In this document: piece after piece, positions 19,882 to 27,024 of the stretch | Layout: each line of letters starts with the position of its first letter | How positions within the stretch are numbered: the stretch's first letter is position 1 | Assembly (NCBI RefSeq): GCF_052068095.1 | Contig: NZ_JBQHDG010000015.1 | Span: 124,001 to 188,000, forward strand | From: Phytohabitans sp052068095 | Lineage (GTDB): Bacteria > Actinomycetota > Actinomycetes > Mycobacteriales > Micromonosporaceae | DNA: 64,000 nucleotides | Direction of reading: 5' to 3' | Translations under genes and position numbers: made by a program | The notes under the pieces: generated by a model | What the model was told of the DNA's origin: nothing | The model's database searches: none | What the model saw: only the letters and a program-made list of their open reading frames with translations

Positions 19882-21552
19882 TTGTCTGACCAGAGAAGAC
19901 CGTGGGCGACCGGGCCACGGCGCGCGATGCTCGCCGGCATCGGCGCCGCCGCGCTGCTCGCGGGCGGCTTCGCGATCGGGCCGTCGGCGTTCGGTGAGGC
20001 GGCGCCGGGCAAGCACCCGGCGGCCGAGATCCACAAGCCGTCGCCGGTGCCGGACCGCATCATGCTCACGCCGACCGAGACGCCGGCGACCTCGCAGCGG
20101 GTCACCTGGCGTGCCGAGGCCACCGCCGAGTGGGCGCAGGCGGAGATCCTCGAAGCGCCCAAGGCGCTCGGCCAGGTGGCGCCTCCGACCGGGGCGGTGA
20201 CCAACGTCAAGGCGATCGCCACGACGCCGGTCAACACCTCGCTCGGGTACGCCTCGACGTACCACACCGCCGAGTTCACCAACCTGAAGCCGAACACCCG
20301 CTACACGTACCGGGTCGGCGACGGCACCAACTGGAGCGAGTGGATCGACTTCACCACCGCGGCCGCCGACTTCCAGCCGTTCTCGTTCATCTACTACGGC
20401 GACGCGCAGAACTACATCGACACCGCGGTGCCGCGCGTCTTCCGCCAGGCCTTCGCCGACCGCCCGCAGGCCAAGGCGATCGTCAACGCCGGTGACCTCA
20501 TCGACTCCGCCAACAGCGAGGAGCAGTGGGGCCAGTGGTACAAGGCCGGCAGCTTCATCGACGGCCAGATCAACAACATCTCGATCACCGGCAACCACGA
20601 GTACAGCGGAAGCTCGCTGTCGTCGTTCTGGGCGCCGCAGTTCCCGTACCCGAAGAACGGCCCGGCGTGGGGTGACAACCCGGCGCTGGACCGCACCGCG
20701 TACTACGTGGACTACCAGGGCGTGCGCTTCGTCGGCCTGAACAGCAACGTGCAGAGCATCCCCGACGTGATGGCCGCGCAGACCGCGTGGCTGGAGAGCG
20801 TGCTCGCGACCAACCCGCACAAGTGGACGGTCGTCACGTTCCACCACCCGGTGTACTCGACGGCTTCCGGGCGCAACAACCCGATCGTCCGGGCGCAGTG
20901 GGGCCCGCTGTTCGAGAAGTACGGCGTGGACCTCGTGCTCCAGGGCCACGACCACACGTACGGCCGGGGCAGCACGACGGCGTCGCGCAAGTCGGTGACC
21001 GTGCACGACAGCACCGTCTACGCCGTCTCCGTCTCCGGCGGCAAGATGTACGACGTGGACGGTTCGGTGTGGACGGGCAACGGCGCCGACATCATGAGCA
21101 AGAGCCAGGACACGCAGCTCTACCAGCTCGTCGACGTCACCGCCGACACGATCCGCTACGAGGCCCGCTACGCCAACGGCCAGCACCACGACGGCGTGCT
21201 CATCCGCAAGAACGACGACGGTGAGCGCACGGTCAACGAGATCCGCACGCCGCAGAACACCGTCGGCGAGCAGGTCGTGGTCAACAAGACCACCGTCGAG
21301 ACGCAGGGTCGCCTCAAGGTCACCGCGTACGGGTACGACCCGGGCGAGAAGGTGACCGTCTACCTGCGCAACACCAAGGCCGAAGAGGGCAAGAACGGCG
21401 TCTTCGTCGGCTACAAGACGGCGGACGAGCTGGGCCGACTGTCGTACACGTTCGAGCTGCCGCCGAGCGCCAAGGCCGGCAGCACCCACGTGGTCTACCT
21501 GGACAGCCCCAACCAGCAGATCACCAGCCCGGTCATCACCGTAACGAAGTGA
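19882..21552 (+). CDS. Secreted purple-acid-phosphatase-like metallophosphoesterase
   Basis: A 556-aa exported hydrolase. The leader is SDQRRPWATGPRRAMLAGIGAAALLAGGFAIGP. A purple-acid-phosphatase N-terminal Fn3-like domain follows (about 55-165, PDRIMLTPTETPATSQRVTWR ... YTYRVGDG). The metallophosphoesterase core has YYGDAQN, NAGDLID, TGNHEYSG, FHHPVYS and QGHDHTYGRG, so all metal ligands appear intact. A C-terminal Ig-like domain (about 460-556) follows. It would release phosphate from organic esters outside the cell. The start is uncertain: TTG at 19882 has GAGGGG 10 nt upstream and gives a normal leader; ATG 19759 and GTG 19750 are in frame but add a long Pro/Gly-rich prefix. Confidence 0.88.
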   Translation: MSDQRRPWATGPRRAMLAGIGAAALLAGGFAIGPSAFGEAAPGKHPAAEIHKPSPVPDRIMLTPTETPATSQRVTWRAEATAEWAQAEILEAPKALGQVAPPTGAVTNVKAIATTPVNTSLGYASTYHTAEFTNLKPNTRYTYRVGDGTNWSEWIDFTTAAADFQPFSFIYYGDAQNYIDTAVPRVFRQAFADRPQAKAIVNAGDLIDSANSEEQWGQWYKAGSFIDGQINNISITGNHEYSGSSLSSFWAPQFPYPKNGPAWGDNPALDRTAYYVDYQGVRFVGLNSNVQSIPDVMAAQTAWLESVLATNPHKWTVVTFHHPVYSTASGRNNPIVRAQWGPLFEKYGVDLVLQGHDHTYGRGSTTASRKSVTVHDSTVYAVSVSGGKMYDVDGSVWTGNGADIMSKSQDTQLYQLVDVTADTIRYEARYANGQHHDGVLIRKNDDGERTVNEIRTPQNTVGEQVVVNKTTVETQGRLKVTAYGYDPGEKVTVYLRNTKAEEGKNGVFVGYKTADELGRLSYTFELPPSAKAGSTHVVYLDSPNQQITSPVITVTK

Positions 21553-21557
21553 CGCGC

Positions 21558-21594
21558 CGTGGGCCCGCCGCCGGTGTGTGGCGGCGGGTCCACG
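21558..21594. terminator. Terminator hairpin of the phosphatase gene
   Basis: The arm at 21559-21572 pairs with 21580-21593 over a 7-nt loop with a single G-T wobble. It lies 6 nt after the stop codon. Confidence 0.75.
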
Positions 21595-21620
21595 CGTGTC
21601 CATCCTGGACGGAGGTCCGG

Positions 21621-22226
21621 TTGAAGCTCGCGTTCGTCGCCGCGGCGGTCCTTTTCGCCGCCACTCCCGCCAGCGCACACCCCTTCGGCCCGCCCTCGAC
21701 CGCGCGGGTCAGTGCCGACGGCTCGCGGGTCGCCGTGTCCTGGCACGCCGCCGAAGACGACTGGGTGGCGCTCGGCCGCCACGTCGGCGCGTTCGACGGC
21801 GCCAGCCCGGACGTGACCGGCGCGGAGCTGCTGCGGCGCTCGCCGGGTGTACGCGACTACCTGCTCGGCCGCATCGCGGTCAGCCAAAGTGGACGGAAGT
21901 GCGCCGGTGACCTGGCCGCGCTCGGCGACGTGCTGGCCGACGGCGCCCGGCTCACGTTCGACTGCCCCGGCCCGGTGGTCGACGTCGACATCACGGTGAC
22001 CGCGCTGACGGACCTCAACGACGCGTACCGCACGATGCTCCGCGCCGACACCCCGGCATCGCCGGACCAGGCGCTCTTCACCGCCGCGGCACCGATGCAG
22101 CACATCACGTTCAACGCCTCGGGCGGGGGCGTGCGGCGCTCGGTCCTCACCCTCGCCGCAGGGACGGGGGCCGTGCTCCTGCTCGGCCTCGTCCTGCTGG
22201 TCGCGCTCCGGCGGCGGCGGGCATGA
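21621..22226 (+). CDS. Exported single-pass protein paired with NicO-type metal exporter
   Basis: A 201-aa protein with a signal peptide (MKLAFVAAAVLFAATPASAHP, cleavage after ASA) and a C-terminal membrane helix with a basic tail (AAGTGAVLLLGLVLLVALRRRRA). In between is a predicted extracytoplasmic domain with a Cys pair (RKCAGD, FDCPGP). The TTG start at 21621 has GGAGG 5 nt upstream. The stop overlaps the NicO gene start (ATGA). Small HPFG-starting exported proteins of this layout are often found before nickel/cobalt-type exporters, probably as accessory or periplasmic metal-handling subunits (family inference). Confidence 0.75.
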   Translation: MKLAFVAAAVLFAATPASAHPFGPPSTARVSADGSRVAVSWHAAEDDWVALGRHVGAFDGASPDVTGAELLRRSPGVRDYLLGRIAVSQSGRKCAGDLAALGDVLADGARLTFDCPGPVVDVDITVTALTDLNDAYRTMLRADTPASPDQALFTAAAPMQHITFNASGGGVRRSVLTLAAGTGAVLLLGLVLLVALRRRRA

Positions 22227-22936
22227 GCGCCTTCGACAACCGGCTCGTGACGCTCTTCGACGGGCGGGCCGTCTTCTGGCTGGCACTGGTCACCGCGCTC
22301 GCCGTCGGCGCCGCCCACGCGGTCGCGCCCGGCCACGGCAAGAGCGTCACCGCCGCGTACCTCGTGGGCACCCACGCCCGCTATCGCGACGCCCTGCGGC
22401 TCGGCCTGATCGTGGCGCTGATGCACACGTTCTCGGTGCTGGTGCTCGCGCTGGTCTGGGTGGGCCTGTCGAGCGCCGCCGCCCTGGGCACGGAGACGGT
22501 CACCGCGTGGATGCAGGTGGTCGCGGGTGTGGTGGTGATCGCCGTCGGCGCCCACCTGCTGTGGCGCCACGTTCGCCACCGCCGCCACCATCATCATCAC
22601 CATCACCACGTGACGGAGGCTCCGTGGTCGCGGCGCGGGCTTGTGGCGCTAGGCCTCTCCGGCGGCCTGCTGCCGTCGCCGTCCGCGTTCGTGGTGCTGG
22701 TGAGCGGGCTGCTCACCGGCCGCGCGCTCGGCGCGGTGGTGCTGGTGATCGCGTTCGGCGCCGGCATGGCCGCCACCCTCACCGCCGTCGGCGTGCTCAG
22801 CCTGCGCGGGTGGTCGCTGCTGTCCGGCCGTGCCCGGAAATGGTCGACGGCCTGGGTGCCGGCACTGGCCGGCGCCGGGGTCTGCTTCGGCGGCGCCCTC
22901 TACCTTGTCGCCGCCGTCTCCGTGCTCGCCGCCTGA
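22223..22936 (+). CDS. NicO/RcnA-type nickel/cobalt (divalent metal) exporter
   Basis: A 237-aa membrane protein with about six helices. Helix 1-2 has the family motif GAAHAVAPGHGKSVTAAYLVG (His and Asp/His-type metal path). Helix 4 carries GLSGGLLPSPSAFVVLVSG. Between them is a cytoplasmic loop with a run of eight His (HRRHHHHHHHHVTE, about 117-130), typical metal-sensing or buffering in RcnA. It is co-translated with the exported partner at 21621. No metal-responsive repressor is adjacent. Confidence 0.9.
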   Translation: MSAFDNRLVTLFDGRAVFWLALVTALAVGAAHAVAPGHGKSVTAAYLVGTHARYRDALRLGLIVALMHTFSVLVLALVWVGLSSAAALGTETVTAWMQVVAGVVVIAVGAHLLWRHVRHRRHHHHHHHHVTEAPWSRRGLVALGLSGGLLPSPSAFVVLVSGLLTGRALGAVVLVIAFGAGMAATLTAVGVLSLRGWSLLSGRARKWSTAWVPALAGAGVCFGGALYLVAAVSVLAA

Positions 22937-23001
22937 CCGGCGCCACCCTTTCGTCACCCAGTGGTAGTGAGAAATATTCACATACTTGATAGCGTGCGGC
23001 G

Positions 23002-24324
23002 ATGAAGCTCGTTTCCATGGTCGGCGTAGCGGCGCTCGGCGTCGCCGGCCTTACCGCCGCACCGGCCGCCGCCGTGCCACCGGCCTCGGGCACCTTCTCG
23101 GTGCTGACCTACAACGTCGCGGGCCTGCCGCTGGGCCTGGGAGACGGAAACCCGGAGCAGAACACGCCGATCATCGGCCAGCGGATCGGGGCGTACGACA
23201 TCGTGCACGTCCAGGAGGACTTCAACTACCACGCCGCGCTGTACGCGAACGACACGCACCCGCACCGCACGCCGACCAGCGGCGGCGCAGGGTTCGGCGA
23301 TGGTCTGAACACGCTCTCCGACTTCCCGTACTCCGACCTGACCCGCGACGACTGGAACGCGTGCAACGGCACCGACTGCCTGACCCCGAAGGGCTTCACC
23401 TGGTCGCGGAAGCGGCTCGCGGAGGGCGTGTACGTCGACTTCTACAACCTCCACCCGAACGCGGGCACCACGGACGCCGACCTGGCCGCCCGCCGGTCGA
23501 ACATCTCCGAGCTCTCCGCGTTCATCGCGGCCAACTCGGCGGGTAACGCGGTCGTGGTCGCGGGCGACACGAACACCCGGTACACCCGCGCCGGCGACAA
23601 CATCCGGGACCTTGTGGCGGCCAACGGCCTTACCGACGCGTGGGTCCAGGAGGAGCGCGGGGGCGTCCCGCCGGCGGCCGGCAGCCCGGCGCTAGTGTGC
23701 GACGACGCGAGCGTCACGGACGCGTGCGAGGTGGTCGACAAGATCCTCTACCGGGGAAGCCGGTACGTCACGCTCGGCCTCGACTGGTACCGGAACGAGA
23801 ACGCGGGCTTCCGCACCACCGACGGCGAGATGCTCTCCGACCACTACCCGATCGCGGCCGGGTTCCGGTGGACGCTCCACCCTGACCTGTCGCTCAGCGA
23901 CGTGTCCGGCGGGCCGCACGGCACCCCGTTCACCGACGTCGCCGCCGTGCCCGTGGGCCAGCGGGTCGGCCAGCTACGCCTGCGCGCCGGTGCCAGAGTG
24001 GACGCGGTCGGGCTCACGACGGCGGGTGGTGTCGCGTTCGACCACGGCGGCTCCGGCGGCACGCTGGGCACCCTGACGCTGGGCGCCGGCGAGCACATTG
24101 CCTCCGCCACCCTCCACTCGGGACAGAAGGACGGTCGCACCCGGATCTTCTACGCCCGCTTCACGACGAACCTCGGCCGTACCCTCACGGGCGGCTCCAC
24201 GACCGCGAACATCGTCACCTACACCGCGCCGGCGGGCTGGCAGATCGCCGGTTTCCACGGCCGGTCGGGTGCGGAGGTCGACAAGCTCGGCGTGATCTAC
24301 ACCCGCGTGCCGGCCGCGGGCTGA
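23002..24324 (+). CDS. Secreted endonuclease/exonuclease/phosphatase-family hydrolase with C-terminal lectin-like domain
   Basis: A 440-aa protein. It has a signal peptide (1-~24, KLVSMVGVAALGVAGLTAAPAAA), then an EEP fold (about 30-290) with LTYNVAGLP, VHVQEDFNYH (catalytic Glu), VVVAGDTNTRY (Asp/Asn) and the terminal LSDHYPI (Asp-His). This is the set used by sphingomyelinase C and related phosphodiesterases. Residues about 300-440 (GTPFTDVAAVPVGQRVGQLRLRAGARVDAVGLTT...GWQIAGFHGRSGAEVDKLGVIYTRV) look like a jacalin-type beta-prism lectin. A role in phospholipid or phosphodiester scavenging fits the phosphatases nearby. An AT-rich promoter-like stretch (22968-22990) precedes it. Confidence 0.85.
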   Translation: MKLVSMVGVAALGVAGLTAAPAAAVPPASGTFSVLTYNVAGLPLGLGDGNPEQNTPIIGQRIGAYDIVHVQEDFNYHAALYANDTHPHRTPTSGGAGFGDGLNTLSDFPYSDLTRDDWNACNGTDCLTPKGFTWSRKRLAEGVYVDFYNLHPNAGTTDADLAARRSNISELSAFIAANSAGNAVVVAGDTNTRYTRAGDNIRDLVAANGLTDAWVQEERGGVPPAAGSPALVCDDASVTDACEVVDKILYRGSRYVTLGLDWYRNENAGFRTTDGEMLSDHYPIAAGFRWTLHPDLSLSDVSGGPHGTPFTDVAAVPVGQRVGQLRLRAGARVDAVGLTTAGGVAFDHGGSGGTLGTLTLGAGEHIASATLHSGQKDGRTRIFYARFTTNLGRTLTGGSTTANIVTYTAPAGWQIAGFHGRSGAEVDKLGVIYTRVPAAG

Positions 24325-24349
24325 GGGCGGCTTTCCACCGCCCTCAGCC
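24319..24349. terminator. Bidirectional terminator between convergent genes
   Basis: GGCTGAGGGCGG (24319-24330) pairs perfectly with 24338-24349 over a 7-nt loop (CTTTCCA). The hairpin includes the stop of the upstream gene and ends 10 nt before the convergent stop at 24359. Confidence 0.85.
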
Positions 24350-24358
24350 GTTACGGCG

Positions 24359-25984
24359 TCAGATCCGGGACTCGACGCCGGCACTTCGCAGGGACTGCGC
24401 CGACCGGTCCTCGGGGCCGGTCGGCACCGGCACGCCGGCGCAGCCGCCGTCGATCCGGCCGGTGTCGAAATAGGACACGACATCGGTGGCGCAGGCCGGC
24501 TCCATCAGCGCCGAGCCGTGCACGTCGTCGTCCACTGTGTACACCTTGCCGCCGACGATGGCCTTGGTCTCCAGCGTCCACTCGTACGGAGACGGTGTCT
24601 CCCACCGGTGCCCGGACAGCACCAGCGAACCGCCGCCGGGACGGAGCTGGACGGTCTGCACCGGCAGCGGCCAGCCGGCACACCCCGCCGAGAAGCCGCC
24701 GGCCCGCGCGGTCAGCGGATTGCGCGCGAGGCGCTCCTGGTACGCGGCCCAGGCGGCGTCGAAGCCGAGCCGGCTGGGGTCCTCGTTGCAGAACGCGGCC
24801 TGGTTCATCGTCCGGTTGAACCGCTCCGGCAGGTCCGCCGGCGGCTCGGTCGGCTCGCCCTCCGGCTCCCCGCCGAGCACCTCCTTGACCGTAGGTGGCG
24901 CGGTCGGGCCGGTCGCGTCCCGCAGCTCCTTGAGCACCTGGCTGGCCAGCGGCCAGATCGGCGCGTCCTGGCTGGCGGACAGCGCGATGAACGAGCCGTC
25001 GACGGGCATGTCCACATCGGTGAACCGCCGCGGGTTCGCGTCGTAGTCCGCGCGGAGGGCGATGATCGCGGCACGCACCTGCTCCGCCGTCGTGCCGAAG
25101 CCGTACGTGTCGTGGTGCTGGGCGATCCACGCCGCCATCCGCCGCGCGTTGCGCTCGGCCGCCGCCTGGCGACCGTCCTCGAAAGCCACGAGGCTGAACC
25201 TGGGGATGGCGACGCTGTCCAGGAACATGCGGCCGACGTTGCCGGGGTGTTGGCTGCGGTAGACCACGCCGAGCCAGGTGCCCCACGAGACGCCCAGGAA
25301 GTTGAGCTTTCGCTCACCTAGCGCGGCCCGGATGCGGTCGAGGTCGCGGGCCACGTTGGCGGTGGTGAGCTGGCCCAGGAAGTCCGGGTCCGACCGCCCG
25401 CAGGCGGCGTTGGCGCTCACCTCCAGGTCGTAGAGGCGGCGGGCGGCCTCCTTCGTGATCGGGCCGACCGGCCGCGGGCCCGGGTCCCCGCTCGGCGGCG
25501 GGCAGTTGATGTTGGTGCTGTAGCCGACGCCGCGCGGGTCGAAGCCGATCAGGTCGTACCGCTCGTTGAGCCCGGCGTTCGTGTCGGTCATGGTCAGCAG
25601 CTCGACCGGCATGAGGTATCCGCTGCCGCCCGGCCCACCCGGGTTGAGCGCGAGGCTGCCCAGCCGGTGTGCCTGGTCACGAGCCTTGAGCCGGGTGAGC
25701 GCTACCGTGATCGTGCGGCCGTGCGGTCGGCGGTAGTCCAGCGGGACGCTGACCGTGCCGCATTCCAGCCGGGCCAGCAGCGCCGTGAAGCGCTCCAGCC
25801 GGTCCGGCGGGACCATGGCGCGGAGCGCCTCGTCGGAGTAGGTGGGACACGGCTTCCAGTCGACCGTCGTGGGTGGCCTCTCCGCGGCAGCGGCTGGCGC
25901 GACGGTGACCGGCGCCGTCAGCCCGAGCCCGGCGACGACCGCCACCGCGGCCGCGCGCGTGGTCAGGGACGCACGTTGAGCCAT
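24359..25984 (-). CDS. Secreted alpha/beta hydrolase (tripeptidyl-aminopeptidase-like)
   Basis: A 541-aa exported hydrolase. The signal peptide is about 1-34 (MAQRASLTTRAAAVAVVAGLGLTAPVTVAPAAAA). The proline-iminopeptidase/SlpD-type core has oxyanion loop LNPGGPGGSGY, FDPRGVGYS, nucleophile GVSWGTWLG (Ser about 227) and a C-terminal TAP-like region with the catalytic His in VDDDVHGSALM. At the usual Asp position (GELDPVTP in relatives) this protein reads SGHRWETPSPYEW. The acid is therefore not in its normal place and may be supplied by a neighbouring Glu. The ATG at 25984 is preceded by a GGAGG (25991-25995, minus strand). It probably trims peptides outside the cell. Confidence 0.88.
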   Translation of the reverse strand: MAQRASLTTRAAAVAVVAGLGLTAPVTVAPAAAAERPPTTVDWKPCPTYSDEALRAMVPPDRLERFTALLARLECGTVSVPLDYRRPHGRTITVALTRLKARDQAHRLGSLALNPGGPGGSGYLMPVELLTMTDTNAGLNERYDLIGFDPRGVGYSTNINCPPPSGDPGPRPVGPITKEAARRLYDLEVSANAACGRSDPDFLGQLTTANVARDLDRIRAALGERKLNFLGVSWGTWLGVVYRSQHPGNVGRMFLDSVAIPRFSLVAFEDGRQAAAERNARRMAAWIAQHHDTYGFGTTAEQVRAAIIALRADYDANPRRFTDVDMPVDGSFIALSASQDAPIWPLASQVLKELRDATGPTAPPTVKEVLGGEPEGEPTEPPADLPERFNRTMNQAAFCNEDPSRLGFDAAWAAYQERLARNPLTARAGGFSAGCAGWPLPVQTVQLRPGGGSLVLSGHRWETPSPYEWTLETKAIVGGKVYTVDDDVHGSALMEPACATDVVSYFDTGRIDGGCAGVPVPTGPEDRSAQSLRSAGVESRI

Positions 25985-26130
25985 TCGCAGACCTCCAACT
26001 TCGAGAAAGGAGTCGGCGAAAGTACATCGGCGCCGCCGTATGCGTGGCGTAAGTGAAAACGGTGACGCGGAATTGACAACCCCGGAAATCGGGGGTGGGC
26101 TTGACAGAGGGCAGCGTCGATAATGGGGCG

Positions 26131-26646
26131 ATGACGGCCGACCCCGAGCAGGCGCGGATATCCCACCGCGAGCGGTTGCGGGCGGTCCGCGCGCTGCGTG
26201 ACAGCGCTCGTGAGGGGCGGTTGTCCGACGTCACGTTCCTCCACCGGCTACGCGTGGTGATCGACGCCCGCCGCCGCCGTGACCTCGACGCCGCGGTCGG
26301 CGACCTGCCGCCCGCCGGCTTCTGGGCCCGCGCCGAGGCAGCCTTCCAGACCTGGTGGGAGCGCACGTTCGGGGCCCGGCAGGCGGCCCAGCTCGACCTG
26401 CGGCTGCCGCCCGCGCCGGGGCGCTACGTGATCGGCCGCGACTTCGGCTGCGACCTGCGGCTGGCCCACGACTCGGTGTCCCGGCGGCACGCCATGCTCA
26501 CCTCGGTCGAGGGGCAGTGGATGGTGGTCGACCTCGGCTCGACCAACGGCACCCGGATCAACGGCTGGCGCCTCCAGGTGCAGACCCCGCTCCGCCCCGG
26601 CGACGTGCTCGACCTCGGCCTACAGCGCCTCCGCGTGGTCGCCTGA
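26131..26646 (+). CDS. DUF1707 plus FHA domain protein
   Basis: A 171-aa cytoplasmic protein. The N-terminal DUF1707-type helical segment is about 8-58 (RISHRERLRAVRALRDSAREGRLSDVTFLHRLRVVIDARRRRDLDAAVGDLP). The C-terminal FHA domain is about 92-171 with GRYVIGRDFGCDLRLAHDSVSRRHAML and VVDLGSTNGTRING, so the phosphothreonine-binding Arg, Ser and Asn are present. It likely reads Ser/Thr-kinase phosphorylation, but no kinase is nearby. ATG at 26131 is chosen over 26095, because the 26095 form starts inside the promoter-like AT-rich stretch. It is divergent from the hydrolase at 24359. Confidence 0.88.
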   Translation: MTADPEQARISHRERLRAVRALRDSAREGRLSDVTFLHRLRVVIDARRRRDLDAAVGDLPPAGFWARAEAAFQTWWERTFGARQAAQLDLRLPPAPGRYVIGRDFGCDLRLAHDSVSRRHAMLTSVEGQWMVVDLGSTNGTRINGWRLQVQTPLRPGDVLDLGLQRLRVVA

Positions 26647-26670
26647 CCGGCCTCGCCAGGCTGCGGCCCG

Positions 26671-26985
26671 TCAGGCGGGCGGCGGATCGGCGACGTCGAC
26701 CGTGACGTCGAGGCTTTCCAGCCGGGCCAGCGCCGCCACACTCTCCGGATCGGCGATGGTGAGGCGGGCGAGCCGCGGGAGCTGTCGCAACTCGGCGATC
26801 TCCTCGTCGCTCGGCACCCCGGCCATATGTAGCCGCTCCAGCTGGGCGAAGCGGCTGATGCCCAGCAGCCCGCGGTCGTCGGCGCGGTTGCGGATGACCA
26901 GCTCGCGCAGCGGCAGATCGGCGGAGAGCGCGCCCCCAGGTCCGCGTCGATCGTCGTGACCGACGCGTCCAGCGTAGGAGACGGA
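26671..26985 (-). pseudogene. Leucine-rich-repeat fragment, probably frameshifted
   Basis: The minus-strand frame gives LRR-like text (LPLRELVIRNRADD...LERLHMAGVPSDEEIAELRQLPRLARLTIADPESVAALARLESLDVTV) ending at 26671, about 85 residues. It has no convincing start or ribosome binding site. Just upstream, another frame reads SVTTIDADLG, which would join smoothly to LSADLPLREL if one base were gained or two lost in the G-rich run near 26930-26940. It also begins immediately after the terminator at 26986-27013. I read it as a truncated or frameshifted remnant, or a sequence error in a small gene. Confidence 0.4.
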
Positions 26986-27013
26986 ACGGCCCCGGCGCAC
27001 CCGCCGGGGCCGT
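26986..27013. terminator. Perfect 12-bp terminator hairpin
   Basis: ACGGCCCCGGCG (26986-26997) and 27002-27013 are exact complements around a CACC loop. It lies 11 nt past the stop of the phytase-like gene on the minus strand. Confidence 0.85.
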
Positions 27014-27024
27014 CCATCGTGGAC

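Noticed and set aside
26101..26124. TTGACA plus GATAAT as a promoter for the FHA gene
   Set aside because: The spacing is only 12 bp, too short for a standard sigma-70-type promoter, though GATAAT alone may be the -10.
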